64,000 bases of DNA from Panacagrimonas sp965216845 (lineage in GTDB: Bacteria > Pseudomonadota > Gammaproteobacteria > Nevskiales > Nevskiaceae): NCBI GenBank assembly GCA_965216845.1, contig OZ244200.1:2480001-2544000 (forward strand), given 5' to 3'. A program made the translations under genes and the position numbers. The notes under the pieces are model-generated. The model had not been told where the DNA came from, did no database searches, and saw only the letters and a list, made by a program, of their open reading frames with translations. Positions within the stretch are counted from its first letter, which is position 1, and the number at the start of each line of letters is the position of its first letter. Of the stretch, positions 27,849 to 36,060 are shown piece after piece.

Positions 27849-27877
27849 ATCATAGCCAAAGCGTCACCGTCCCGCAA
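27849..27877 (-). promoter_or_regulatory. Candidate sigma-70 promoter for aceBA
   Basis: On the minus strand a -35 TTGCGG (27877-27872), a 17-nt spacer and a -10 TATGAT (27854-27849) are found, pointing at aceB. The predicted transcript start near 27842 gives a ~110-nt leader. No FadR/IclR-type operator could be recognised by eye. Confidence 0.5.
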
Positions 27878-27929
27878 TGCAAAAAGCAATTGCCGGAGTG
27901 GCTCCACGGTCAAATCGGTCTTTCAGACG

Positions 27930-28412
27930 CTATCCGTGAATGGCTTGATCAGAAAGCAGAATGCCGTCGGCGTCCGCGTACAGCCAGGCACCAGGCGCAA
28001 ACCGGGCGCCGGCAAAATGAAGGATCCGATCCTCATGTGCCAAGTGCAAGCCTTTTTCGCTCTTGCGCGGACAGGTTCCCAAAGCCTTCAAACCAAAAGC
28101 CTGCTGCGCGATTTCCTCGCAATCACGAATCAGGCCGTAAACCACGACGCCGGCCCAGTTGTTGTTGACCGCCAGCTCGCCAAGATTGCCACCGAACAGC
28201 GCGCAACGGGTCGAGCCACCGCCATCGACCACCAATACCCGCGCCTGCCCCTGGGTTTCCAGCACCGCGCGCACCTGGGCGTTGTCTTCAAACACCTTGA
28301 GCGTTTTGATGAGACCGTGAAAAGCGACCTTGCCGCCGAAGTCGCGAAACACGGGTTCACAAATCTGCGAGTCCGGATGGGCGTCGGAGAGGTCGGTGGT
28401 GGCGTAAGTCAT
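27930..28412 (-). CDS. rraA: Regulator of RNase E activity A (RraA)
   Basis: 160 residues, the normal RraA length. RraA is a trimeric ring protein that binds RNase E and tempers its activity; relatives act as 4-hydroxy-4-methyl-2-oxoglutarate aldolases. Family motifs are ICEPVFRDFGGKVAFHG near the N-terminus, VLVVDGGGSTRCALFGGNLGELA, GVVVYGLIRDCEEI and WLYADADGILLS. It sits 33 nt after dsbB on the same strand, so the two may be co-transcribed; aceB follows from its own promoter. Confidence 0.95.
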   Translation of the reverse strand: MTYATTDLSDAHPDSQICEPVFRDFGGKVAFHGLIKTLKVFEDNAQVRAVLETQGQARVLVVDGGGSTRCALFGGNLGELAVNNNWAGVVVYGLIRDCEEIAQQAFGLKALGTCPRKSEKGLHLAHEDRILHFAGARFAPGAWLYADADGILLSDQAIHG

Positions 28413-28445
28413 GTCTTTGGTGGATCGAGGAAAATCAATTTCAAT

Positions 28446-28955
28446 TCATTGCGCCGGCATTTCAAGCCGCCGCGCGAAAACCGGAATGAGGATGGCAAAA
28501 ACGCTCAGGCCGACGAATGTCACCAGCGTCCAGGCCGGCAGCGACAAGCCCAACCAGGCGGCGTCGATTTTGGCGCAATTACCATCGCCCCTGAGCACCA
28601 GCTGGACCACCTCCATCAACGGCATCAAGTCCATCAGGTAATCCAGGCTGGGGCCGCAAGCCGGAACCTGGTCCGGCGGCAGACTTTGCAACCAAACGTG
28701 CCGCCCGGCGATGATCGCACCGACCGTAGCCGCAACGTCAACCAGCCCCGCGTAAATCCAGCGCCCCGTATCGCGTGGACGGTGAACGGCCGCCAGCAGA
28801 AACAGCAGCCCCGTCACCAGCAGCGCCACACGCTGAAAAATGCACAGCGGACAAGGTTCATAACCCTTGAAGTGCTGCAGATACAAGGCAAACGCCAGCC
28901 CGAAAACGCAGGCGGCGAATCCGGCCAGGTTCAAAATGAGATAGTTCAGTCGCAT
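28446..28955 (-). CDS. dsbB: Disulfide bond formation protein B (DsbB)
   Basis: 169 residues, a four-helix inner-membrane protein that reoxidises DsbA and passes electrons to quinone. The first periplasmic CxxC is Cys35-Pro-Leu-Cys38 (EPCPLCIFQR) and the second pair is Cys100 (ACGPSLDY) and Cys127 (GNCAKID), matching the two redox pairs of E. coli DsbB. The conserved QR after the first pair is present. No dsbA is in the window. It is downstream of gdhA but separated by a terminator. Confidence 0.96.
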   Translation of the reverse strand: MRLNYLILNLAGFAACVFGLAFALYLQHFKGYEPCPLCIFQRVALLVTGLLFLLAAVHRPRDTGRWIYAGLVDVAATVGAIIAGRHVWLQSLPPDQVPACGPSLDYLMDLMPLMEVVQLVLRGDGNCAKIDAAWLGLSLPAWTLVTFVGLSVFAILIPVFARRLEMPAQ

Positions 28956-28969
28956 GTTGCGGTCGCGAT

Positions 28970-28996
28970 AAAAAAGGGCCGGCGATGCCGGCCCTT
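28970..28996 (-). terminator. Rho-independent terminator of gdhA
   Basis: A perfect 10-bp stem AAGGGCCGGC / GCCGGCCCTT closes on a GAT loop. On the minus strand it continues into a T-run (A5-A7 at 28971-28975 plus strand). It starts 20 nt past the gdhA stop. Confidence 0.85.
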
Positions 28997-29015
28997 GAAT
29001 TCTAACGCCTGAGAA

Positions 29016-30380
29016 TCAGATGATGCCGTAGGCCATCATGGCATCGGCCACCTTGACGAAACCGCCGACGTTGGCACCGCGTAGATAGTCCACATGACCA
29101 TCGGCCGATCCGTACTCCACGCAAGTGTCGTGAATGCCCTGCATGATGTCGCGCAGGCGAGTGTTGAGTTCGTCGCGGGTCCAGGACAGGCGCATGCTGT
29201 TTTGCGTCATTTCCAGCCCCGACACCGCCACGCCGCCGGCATTGGCCGCCTTGCTGGGCGCGTACATCAGCTTGTTACCCTGGAACACGTTGATGGCCGG
29301 CGGCTCGCTGGGCATGTTGGCGCCTTCGGAGACACCCATGCAGCCGCTGGCCACCAGCGCCCTGGCGTCGTCCTCGTTGATCTCGTTCTGCGTGGCGCAG
29401 GGAAAGGCCAGTTGCGCCGGCACGCCCCAGGGCCGTTTGCCGTCCAGATACTCGGCGTTGGAGAATTCCTTGGTGTATTCGGAAATGCGACCGCGCTTGA
29501 CCTCCTTGAGCTCCTTCACCCAGGCCAGTTTCTCCGCGGTGATGCCGTCCTTGTCATAAATCGTGCCGCCGGAATCAGACAGCGTCAGCACCTTGCCGCC
29601 CAGCTGAGTCAGCTTCTCGCAGGTGTACTGCGCCACGTTGCCGGAACCAGAGACGGCGCAGGTTTTACCGTCGATCGCATCACCGCGGTGCTTGAGCATG
29701 TCTTCCATGAAATAGACCGCGCCGTAACCGGTGGCTTCCACGCGGATTTCACTGCCACCAAACGCCAAACCCTTGCCGGTCAGCACCCCGGTGAACTGAT
29801 TGGTCAGCCGTTTGTACTGCCCAAACATATAGCTCACCTCACGACCGCCAACGCCGATATCACCGGCGGGAACGTCGGTATAGGGACCGATATGGCGCGA
29901 CAGCTCGGTCATGAAGGCCTGACAAAAGCGCATCACCTCACGGTCTGACTTGCCTTTGGGATTAAAATCCGCACCGCCCTTGCCGCCGCCCATGGGCAGG
30001 CCGGTGAGGCTGTTTTTGAAGGTCTGCTCAAAAGCCAAGAACTTCAGCACTGACTCCGATACGCTGGGATGGAAGCGAATGCCGCCCTTGTAAGGGCCAA
30101 TGGCGTTGCAATGCTGCACCCGATAGCCACGGTTGACGCGCGCGTTGCCGGCGTCGTCCTCCCAGCACACGCGGAAGCTCACCAGGCGATCCGGCTCCGT
30201 CAAACGCTCAAAAATACTGGCTTTTTGATACTGCGGATTGGCAAGCACAAACGGAACGATGTGTACCGCCACTTCGTATACCGCCTGGTGAAACTCCGGT
30301 TGGCCTGGGTTACGCCGCGCTAGACCGTTCATGAATTCGTCTAGTCGGCTTTTTGCGTCTGCTGAGAGTCCTTCTTCCAT
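29016..30380 (-). CDS. gdhA: NADP-type glutamate dehydrogenase
   Basis: 454 residues from the ATG at 30380, which has GGAAGGAGA upstream; an 18-codon extension is unsupported. It interconverts 2-oxoglutarate plus ammonium and glutamate. Visible motifs are PYKGGIRFHPSV with the substrate lysine, LPMGGGKGGADFNPKGKSD with the catalytic lysine, DVPAGDIGVGGREVSYMFGQY, and the nucleotide fold AVSGSGNVAQYTCEKL. Length and motifs fit the hexameric ~450-residue class, usually NADPH-linked in proteobacteria. It is monocistronic with its own terminator; a CRP-like palindrome lies ~225 nt upstream. Confidence 0.96.
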   Translation of the reverse strand: MEEGLSADAKSRLDEFMNGLARRNPGQPEFHQAVYEVAVHIVPFVLANPQYQKASIFERLTEPDRLVSFRVCWEDDAGNARVNRGYRVQHCNAIGPYKGGIRFHPSVSESVLKFLAFEQTFKNSLTGLPMGGGKGGADFNPKGKSDREVMRFCQAFMTELSRHIGPYTDVPAGDIGVGGREVSYMFGQYKRLTNQFTGVLTGKGLAFGGSEIRVEATGYGAVYFMEDMLKHRGDAIDGKTCAVSGSGNVAQYTCEKLTQLGGKVLTLSDSGGTIYDKDGITAEKLAWVKELKEVKRGRISEYTKEFSNAEYLDGKRPWGVPAQLAFPCATQNEINEDDARALVASGCMGVSEGANMPSEPPAINVFQGNKLMYAPSKAANAGGVAVSGLEMTQNSMRLSWTRDELNTRLRDIMQGIHDTCVEYGSADGHVDYLRGANVGGFVKVADAMMAYGII

Positions 30381-30604
30381 TGTTGTATCTCCTTCCTGGG
30401 TTTTGATAAGCCCGCTGGTTATTCTGGAGCACACGCAGCCGACAGCATCCGCAATCGCCCGATGAGCGCTTGGACTCTGCTTGAACGCGGCGCTATCTCA
30501 ATACTCCCCCTCTCTAGGCCCTTATATCCGGCTAATGTGATCAACCGAAACGGACACGTACTGTGCACCCATTTCTTCACCGCGTCGAGTGTTTTAGGGG
30601 CTCA

Positions 30605-30622
30605 ATGTGACGCAGTTCACAT
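30605..30622. promoter_or_regulatory. Consensus-like CRP/Vfr binding palindrome
   Basis: The sequence ATGTGA-CGCAGT-TCACAT is a perfect inverted repeat with the CRP family core TGTGA-N6-TCACA. It lies ~225 nt upstream of gdhA and ~160 nt upstream of the antitoxin gene, so it could act on either; neither distance is the classical -41 or -61. The match is close to ideal for Vfr/CRP. Actual binding is inference. Confidence 0.6.
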
Positions 30623-30739
30623 AAGGTCGGTTTTTTTTGGCTTACAGATTTTAGGCTTCGGTTTGCCGTGGTAATGCGCTGGACGGCAAAGCCGGCGTTG
30701 GGGATCAATAGGGTTGTTGTGGTGAGCTTGAGTGACCCA

Positions 30740-30759
30740 TGTATTACAATGTGCGCACA
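30740..30759. promoter_or_regulatory. Paired palindromes upstream of the antitoxin gene
   Basis: TGTATTACA (30740-30748) and the perfect 10-bp palindrome TGTGCGCACA (30750-30759) lie 20-40 nt before the antitoxin ATG. A TACAAT -10-like hexamer (30745-30750) overlaps them. This is the usual place for the autoregulatory operator of a ribbon-helix-helix antitoxin. Confidence 0.55.
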
Positions 30760-30779
30760 CAAAAGCCGATGCATGAGTC

Positions 30780-31049
30780 ATGCCAGCCACTGCCAATATC
30801 AATGTCCGAACCACGCCTGAACGACGGGCGGTTATAGACCAGGCTGTTGAGGTCCTGGGGTGCAACCGCTCGGAATTCGTCCTCGAAGCGGCGGAGGAAC
30901 GCGCGCGCGAAGTTCTTATGGACCGTACAAGTTTTGCTTTGGATGCCGAGCGGCACGCAAAATTCATGGAAATGGTTGATCAGCCTTTGCCCAAGGATTC
31001 TCAGGCGGCCCTTGCCCGCCTTCTAGGAAAGACTGCGCCTTGGGAGTGA
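30780..31049 (+). CDS. DUF1778 ribbon-helix-helix antitoxin (TacA-type)
   Basis: 89 residues. The N-terminal ribbon-helix-helix reads NINVRTTPERRAVIDQAVEVLGCNRSEFVLEAA (about residues 5-37), as in DUF1778/TacA antitoxins. The acidic and hydrophobic C-terminal tail (FALDAERHAKFMEMVDQPL) would wrap the partner toxin. It overlaps the downstream GNAT toxin start by 4 nt (GTGA) and probably represses its own promoter through the palindromes just upstream. It is a small mobile-type accessory module between housekeeping genes. Confidence 0.92.
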   Translation: MPATANINVRTTPERRAVIDQAVEVLGCNRSEFVLEAAEERAREVLMDRTSFALDAERHAKFMEMVDQPLPKDSQAALARLLGKTAPWE

Positions 31050-31522
31050 AATATCTTGCTCCCATGCCATTGGGTGAAGATCATGATCTCAACACATTTG
31101 CCTGCCGTCACGAATCTCTTGCAAATTGGTTAACTCGTCGTGCCCGAAAAAACCATCAAAGCGGCGCGTCGCGGGTGTTTATTGTCAGTACCGATGGTGG
31201 CGAGGTAGCAGGCTACTACGCGTTGGCTGCTGGCTCAGTCAGCCTCAAAGCTGCCCCCGGGCGCGTAAGAAGAAATGCTCCAGATCCTGTTCCTGTTGCG
31301 GTATTGGGCAGGCTGGCGACTCATCGTCATCATGAAGGTTGTGGTATTGGCTCAGGAATGCTCAAAGATGCGTTATTGCGCACGCAGCAGCTTTCCACGG
31401 AGATTGGTATTCGTGCAATCCTTTGCCATGCCATTGATGAACAAGCCAAAGCTTTTTATCTCCATCACGGTTTTATTGCTTCTCCGATTGAACCGTTGAC
31501 TGTGATGTTGCCCATCAAATGA
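31046..31522 (+). CDS. GNAT acetyltransferase toxin (TacT-type)
   Basis: 158 residues from the GTG at 31046, which overlaps the antitoxin stop; a TTG at 31040 or an ATG at 31064 are alternatives. It shows the toxin-family pattern PLGEDHDLNTFACRHESLANWLTRRA, GASRVFIV, AGYYALAAGSV, VLGRLATHRHHEGCGIGSGMLKDAL (acetyl-CoA pyrophosphate loop, GxGxG-like) and KAFYLHHGF near the end. Known TacT toxins acetylate the amino group of charged tRNAs and stop translation. All key segments look intact. The antitoxin is encoded immediately upstream. Confidence 0.92.
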   Translation: MKYLAPMPLGEDHDLNTFACRHESLANWLTRRARKNHQSGASRVFIVSTDGGEVAGYYALAAGSVSLKAAPGRVRRNAPDPVPVAVLGRLATHRHHEGCGIGSGMLKDALLRTQQLSTEIGIRAILCHAIDEQAKAFYLHHGFIASPIEPLTVMLPIK

Positions 31523-31610
31523 ACGCCATCTGGTTCTGCGCTGTGGGTATCGGGACGTTAGTACAGTTGATGACCAACAAATCGTGGCACATCAGTCAAT
31601 CAGCGTTTCT

Positions 31611-32420
31611 CTAATCAGTAGCCAACACCTGCCGCATGGAATACCAGCCAGGCGCTTTGCCGCCAAGCCAGGCTGCCGCGCGCACCGCACCGTTGGCGAA
31701 GTTCAGCCGTGAGCTGGCGCGGTGGCTGATTTCCACCCGCTCACCGTCGCCCAGAAACATCACCGTGTGATCACCCACCACATCGCCGCCACGCACGGTG
31801 GAGAAGCCAATCGCCTTTTCCGGCCGCGCGCCGGTGTCGCCGTAGCGTTCAAACACTGCGTATTTCTGTAAATCACGGCCGGCGCCGGCGGCAATCGCCT
31901 CGCCCATCGCCAGGGCAGTGCCGCTGGGGGCATCAACCTTGTGCCGGTGATGCGCTTCGACGATTTCAATATCAAAGTCATCGCCCAATGCGGACGCGGC
32001 CTGTTCCAGCAGGTTCAGGCACAGGTTGACGCCGATGCTGAAGTTCGCCGCCTTGCAAATGGGCATGCGTTCCGCCGCCGCGCGCAGGCGATTCTCCTGC
32101 GCTGGCGTATAACCGGTGGTGCCGATCACCATGCCGCGCCCTTTTGCAAGGCACAGCTCCATGGCGCGAATGCTGGGATCGGGACGGGTGAAGTCGATCA
32201 AGACATCAAAATCCTCAATCACCTGTTCCAGCGCGCCGACAATGGGAACACCGGCGGCGGACAGGCCGCAGAGTTCGGCAGCATCCTGCCCCAGATATTC
32301 GGACTCCGGATGTTCCACCGCGGCGCCCAGGCGCATCGCAGGCAGCCGACCCGCCGCTGCAATCACCGCTCGCCCCATGCGACCCGCCGCGCCAAGCACT
32401 GCAATTCTTGTGTTTTTCAT
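31611..32420 (-). CDS. dapB: 4-hydroxy-tetrahydrodipicolinate reductase
   Basis: 269 residues from the ATG at 32420 (MKNTRIAVLGAAGRMG), overlapping the MazG stop by 4 nt; the longer frame to 32540 is the MazG shadow. The NAD(P)H motif is GAAGRMG. The lysine-pathway signature is EAHHRHKVDAPSGTAL with the catalytic histidines and lysine, and VIGTTGYT and ANFSIGVNL are also typical. It reduces the diaminopimelate/lysine precursor. It is the last gene of a long overlapping minus-strand run; the 88 nt up to the toxin gene show nothing. Confidence 0.96.
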   Translation of the reverse strand: MKNTRIAVLGAAGRMGRAVIAAAGRLPAMRLGAAVEHPESEYLGQDAAELCGLSAAGVPIVGALEQVIEDFDVLIDFTRPDPSIRAMELCLAKGRGMVIGTTGYTPAQENRLRAAAERMPICKAANFSIGVNLCLNLLEQAASALGDDFDIEIVEAHHRHKVDAPSGTALAMGEAIAAGAGRDLQKYAVFERYGDTGARPEKAIGFSTVRGGDVVGDHTVMFLGDGERVEISHRASSRLNFANGAVRAAAWLGGKAPGWYSMRQVLATD

Positions 32421-32836
32421 TTCTGATTGGTGTTCTGATCGGTTTGATTCATGGTCGGACGGCAACGCTCTGCTTGTTTGGCTTTCTGCCACAGCGCCTC
32501 CATGAATTGCAGACGCCGCGGATCTTCCATCGGCGGCCAATCCGCGCGGCGCGACTGCACAACGCCATAACGACGCTGAAACTTGCGGTTGGCGCCGGTC
32601 AAGGCATCTGCACAGTTGACGTTCAGATGGCGCGCCAGATTAACCATCATGAACAGTAGATCACCCAATTCCTCGTGAACCTTGTCGGGTCCGATGCTGA
32701 CGGCTTCCTTCAGCTCCGCGATCTCTTCATCCAGCTTGTCCCACAGCTCGTCCAGCTGGCGCCAATCGAAACCCTCCCGGGCCGCGGCGCGTTGCAGCCG
32801 GTCCGCCGATTCAAACGCACTGGCATCAGTCTTCAT
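32417..32836 (-). CDS. mazG: MazG-type nucleoside triphosphate pyrophosphohydrolase, single domain
   Basis: 139 residues. One MazG domain is present: LDEEIAELKEA with paired acidic residues (about 36-46), EELGDLLFMMVNLARHL (about 55-71) and GANRKFQRRYGVV. E. coli MazG has two such domains in ~260 residues; this protein matches only the second, plus a short polar tail (TMNQTDQNTNQK). It should hydrolyse NTPs to NMP and pyrophosphate, a house-cleaning role. It overlaps the NUDIX gene upstream by 11 nt and dapB downstream by 4 nt. Confidence 0.9.
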   Translation of the reverse strand: MKTDASAFESADRLQRAAAREGFDWRQLDELWDKLDEEIAELKEAVSIGPDKVHEELGDLLFMMVNLARHLNVNCADALTGANRKFQRRYGVVQSRRADWPPMEDPRRLQFMEALWQKAKQAERCRPTMNQTDQNTNQK

Positions 32837-33476
32837 GGGCCTGCAATTTCAGACAGAGATCGCGCAGCATCCAGGCGGTGGCGCCCCAAATCCGTTGCTC
32901 GGCATAGTTGAGTTCAAAATATGGCAGTCGCAACCCTTCGCTGACGAAAAAAGCGCGCCGATAACTCGCCGGGTTCAGAATCAGCGACATCGGTACTTCG
33001 AACACCTCGGCGACTTCGCCAGGGTCGGCGGTCAATTGCGGCTGGCCACGCACCAGCCCGACCACCGGCGTTACGCGATACCCGGTGCCGGTGGGATAGT
33101 CGTCCAGATAGCCCAGCACATCGACATGATGTGGCGCCAAACCGACCTCCTCCCGCGCCTCGCGCAAGGCGTTGGCGGCGGCAGATTGATCCGCCGCATC
33201 GCGTCGTCCGCCCGGAAAGCTGACCTGCCCCTTGTGCGACTTGAGATGGTCCGCACGCCGGGTCAGCAGCATATGCGGTCCATCGGCTCGTTGCAGAACC
33301 GGCGCCAGCACCGCCGCCGGCTTGAGCTCGCGCAAGGCCACGGGCATCAGCTTGCGTTGCACCGCGATCGGCAGATCGAGTTTTGCCAGCGGGCGCGGCG
33401 CGCGTTCGTGGCTGTCCGCCAGGGCCGCTCGCAGACGCTTTTCGAGCGCGGCGTTTTCATCTGGCGATGCACTCAC
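32826..33476 (-). CDS. NUDIX hydrolase, CoA pyrophosphatase (NudL/YeaB-like)
   Basis: 216 residues from the GTG at 33476, which overlaps the ketoacyl-synthase stop as GTGA; the longer frame lies inside that gene. The Nudix box appears as FPGGRRDAADQS followed by ALREAREEVGL, with the REaxEE metal ligands. LTRRADHLKSHKGQVSFPGG immediately upstream is the NudL-type UPF0035 signature of CoA pyrophosphatases. It probably removes oxidised or excess CoA. It is translationally linked to a FabH-like gene upstream and mazG downstream, a run that mixes CoA, nucleotide and acyl-chain housekeeping. Confidence 0.9.
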   Translation of the reverse strand: MSASPDENAALEKRLRAALADSHERAPRPLAKLDLPIAVQRKLMPVALRELKPAAVLAPVLQRADGPHMLLTRRADHLKSHKGQVSFPGGRRDAADQSAAANALREAREEVGLAPHHVDVLGYLDDYPTGTGYRVTPVVGLVRGQPQLTADPGEVAEVFEVPMSLILNPASYRRAFFVSEGLRLPYFELNYAEQRIWGATAWMLRDLCLKLQAHED

Positions 33477-34594
33477 CGTCTGCGCAGCACCACCGATCCC
33501 GCCGAATAACCCGCGCCGAAGGCACACAGCACTCCGACATCGCCGCTGACCAGATCGTCCTGATATTTGTGCAGGGCAATGACCGAGCCCGCCGAACTGG
33601 TGTTGGCATATTCATTCAGAATCACCGGGGCTTCATCATTGCCGGGTTCACGACCCAGCACCCGCCTGGCGATCAATTGGTTCATGGACAGATTCGCCTG
33701 ATGAAGCCACATGCGCCGCAGCCCGTCCGGCGCCAGATTCAGATCAGACAGGTGTTTCTGGATCAACTCGGAAACGATCACCACCACTTCCTTGAACACC
33801 TTGCGACCGTCCTGACGAAACAGCAGGTCGTCCCAGCGGCGCTGCGGCTGTTCGCTGGCGTTGAGAAAGCCGAAATTGTTGCGGATGTTGTTGGAGAACT
33901 GCGTCAACAGGCGTGTGCCCAGCACTTCGAATCCGCGATCCGCTTGCGCCGACGCCAGCGGTTCGACCACCGTGGCGGTGGCGGCGTCGCCAAAAATGAA
34001 GTGGCAGTCACGATCACGAAAATTCAGATGCCCGGAGCAGATTTCCGGGTTCACCACCAGCGCGCACCTGGCGTTGCCCTGACCGACCGCGTCGATCGCC
34101 GTCTGCAGGCCAAACGCCGCCGACGCGCAAGCCACGTTCATATCGTAGGCAAACCCGCCCGCGCCGAGGTGAGCCTGTAGTTCCACCGCCATCGCCGGAT
34201 AACCGCGCTGCATGTTGGAACAGGCCACGATGACCGCGTCCACGTCTTCAGGCTTGCGCCCCGCCCGCTCCAGGGCTTCGCGCGCCGCACTGGCACCCAT
34301 TTCCACCATCAAGGCGGGTTCCTCATCGCTGCGCAGACGGATTCTTGGCCGCATGAAGCCGGGATCGAGCACGCCGGCCTTGTCCACCACATAGCGGGAT
34401 TCGATGCCCGACGCCTTGAGGATGAACTCGGTCGACGACGGCTGTAGCGCCTGGATCGCACCGGATTGGATTTCACCCGCATGTTCTGCGTTGAATTGCT
34501 CCACGTACTGATTGAAGCAAGTCACCAGTTCGTCATTGGAAATGGACTCGGCGGGCGTGAACAGCCCGGTTCCGGAAATACAAGCCTTGGTCAT
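33473..34594 (-). CDS. Beta-ketoacyl-ACP synthase III-like protein (FabH family, PA3286-like)
   Basis: 373 residues from the ATG at 34594, which has CAGGAA upstream. The catalytic triad of the KAS III fold is present: Cys156 in NVACASAAF, His in WLHQANLSMN (about residue 297) and Asn in NEYANTSSAGS (about 331). It is longer than ordinary FabH (~320) and carries an N-terminal insertion rich in Glu/Gln (QYVEQFNAEHAGEI). From memory it resembles the Pseudomonas PA3286 type, which condenses medium-chain acyl-CoA with malonyl-ACP and shunts beta-oxidation products back into fatty acid synthesis. That role fits this lipid-degrading genome but is inference. Confidence 0.88.
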   Translation of the reverse strand: MTKACISGTGLFTPAESISNDELVTCFNQYVEQFNAEHAGEIQSGAIQALQPSSTEFILKASGIESRYVVDKAGVLDPGFMRPRIRLRSDEEPALMVEMGASAAREALERAGRKPEDVDAVIVACSNMQRGYPAMAVELQAHLGAGGFAYDMNVACASAAFGLQTAIDAVGQGNARCALVVNPEICSGHLNFRDRDCHFIFGDAATATVVEPLASAQADRGFEVLGTRLLTQFSNNIRNNFGFLNASEQPQRRWDDLLFRQDGRKVFKEVVVIVSELIQKHLSDLNLAPDGLRRMWLHQANLSMNQLIARRVLGREPGNDEAPVILNEYANTSSAGSVIALHKYQDDLVSGDVGVLCAFGAGYSAGSVVLRRR

Positions 34595-34641
34595 GAAATT
34601 CCTGCGTTTTCGTTCTGCGGCCGATAGACCCTGGGGCGCAA

Positions 34642-36060
34642 CTATATCGGCTCGAAAACCTTCCAGTTGGCGGCACCCATGGCGCGTCTCAAAATCTGTA
34701 GTGGCATGCTCTGGGTTCTGACGCTCAGATGCGAGCCTTGATACCAGTCCACCGCGCACTGCCAATGCCGGCCCAGCGCCAGCGGATGCGAGGATGAAAG
34801 AATCAGATCACCGGTGGCGGCGAAGATGTGCCGCCGATCCGGCGCCACCTTGGGCTCGACCGCCAGCGGGGAAACCGGCTGCAGAATTTCAGAGAACGTC
34901 GCCTGATCCAGATCGCGCGAGGCGTAGTACTGTTGATGTTGGCTTGGCAACACCCCCCACAGCGGGGCGGAAAGGTCAGATACCGGGATGCCGGCAACAA
35001 CAAAATCAAACGCTTCGTAGGCGCTCAACAGCGCCGCGTTGTAACCGCCCAGGCTGATACCGTAAGCGCCGATGCCGGCCTCGGCCTGCTCGGTGCGCAG
35101 CCATTGCACCCAGCGCCGCAAATCCCACAGCGCCTGTGACTGCGCGAAGATCAGTTCGAGCAGATCGCCATCCAGATAACCATCGCCGCTTTTTCGTCCC
35201 ACACGACGCGGCCCGTGCAGCGGCAGGACCGGCATCAGCAGGTTCAGGCCCAACCGTTGATGCAGGTGTTGTGGCGGAAACAGGGAAAAATCCATCCACG
35301 GTTCACCCATGCGGTAACCATGAATACAGACCAACCAGGGGCGCGGGGGCCCCGGATGTCTCAACACCCAGGCGATGGCCCGTTGATTCGGTGTATGCAA
35401 GGCCCATCGGCCGGCGCCCGGCAGGCTGTCGTTGGCCTGGTGTTGGCTGTCAAAGCAAATGCGTTCGTAATCATGGCCGTAGCGTTGCGCGCGACGCACA
35501 TTGACGCGCTCGGGCGCCGCCGGGCGTGCATGAAACTGCGCTGGATTTCGATCCCAACCCCGCGCCTGAATGATTTGACGCATCTGCTGGGCCTCATCAC
35601 ACATGCGCGCGGCTTCTTCCCCACTGGGAATTTTCGCGGCCACGCTGAAGTAGCCCATCACCGCCTGATCTATGCCGGCCTTGACCTGCATTTCCCAATC
35701 GTCATCCGCCACCGGCGCGCCTTCGGCAGTCGGCTCGTCGCGCAAGCCAAGGCGTCCGGCAAGGGCAAAGCTGGCGCCGAACAACAGCACCGCCAACAGC
35801 GCGCCACCCAGATCCGCGGCGAACACCAGCGGGATCGCCAATACCGCACCGACCGCCGAACCCAGGCCAAGGTAGGCCTTGATTCGACGATCACCCGGCA
35901 TCAGGAACAAGATGGTGCCGCAGGACAGCACCAGAATTCCCGGCACCCCCGCCACAAGGGCGGAAAAAAATCCTTCGCTGAGCCTCAGGCCGTGGAGGCC
36001 GGCCAGCATGGGCACAATGGCCCACCAGTCGCGTTGTCCGGGTGTGTCTGGCCCGCGCAT
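34642..36060 (-). CDS. Membrane-anchored alpha/beta hydrolase
   Basis: 472 residues from the ATG at 36060, whose A is shared with the TGA of the preceding gene. The N-terminal third has about three hydrophobic segments (roughly residues 28-54, 62-82 and 85-105). A linker follows, then an alpha/beta hydrolase domain: LVCIHGYRMGEPWMDFSLF (oxyanion region), the nucleophile elbow GAYGISLGGYNAA near residue 335, RRHIFAATGDLI with a likely acid, and a late histidine in YQGSHLSV. The substrate is unknown; lipid or ester hydrolysis is plausible next to the FabH-like gene 47 nt downstream. Confidence 0.82.
   Translation of the reverse strand: MRGPDTPGQRDWWAIVPMLAGLHGLRLSEGFFSALVAGVPGILVLSCGTILFLMPGDRRIKAYLGLGSAVGAVLAIPLVFAADLGGALLAVLLFGASFALAGRLGLRDEPTAEGAPVADDDWEMQVKAGIDQAVMGYFSVAAKIPSGEEAARMCDEAQQMRQIIQARGWDRNPAQFHARPAAPERVNVRRAQRYGHDYERICFDSQHQANDSLPGAGRWALHTPNQRAIAWVLRHPGPPRPWLVCIHGYRMGEPWMDFSLFPPQHLHQRLGLNLLMPVLPLHGPRRVGRKSGDGYLDGDLLELIFAQSQALWDLRRWVQWLRTEQAEAGIGAYGISLGGYNAALLSAYEAFDFVVAGIPVSDLSAPLWGVLPSQHQQYYASRDLDQATFSEILQPVSPLAVEPKVAPDRRHIFAATGDLILSSSHPLALGRHWQCAVDWYQGSHLSVRTQSMPLQILRRAMGAANWKVFEPI

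Larger units (their letters stand above)
30381..30779. other. gdhA to toxin-antitoxin divergent intergenic region
   Basis: About 400 nt with no gene. It holds a CRP/Vfr-type palindrome (30605-30622), a T8 run (30631-30638), a long imperfect hairpin and two short palindromes just before the antitoxin gene. In the hairpin, CGGTTTGCCGT (30659-30669) pairs with ACGGCAAAGCCG (30683-30694) with one bulge. GC content is visibly lower than in flanking genes, as expected of a double promoter region or an insertion boundary. Confidence 0.5.

Noticed and set aside
27816..29012. 398-codon plus-strand open frame opposite rraA and dsbB
   Set aside because: Crosses two clear minus-strand genes and is rich in Arg/Gln/His without motifs.
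30462..30674. Small plus-strand frame upstream of the toxin-antitoxin pair
   Set aside because: Overlaps the CRP-like palindrome and T-run, lacks a ribosome site and shows no conserved pattern.
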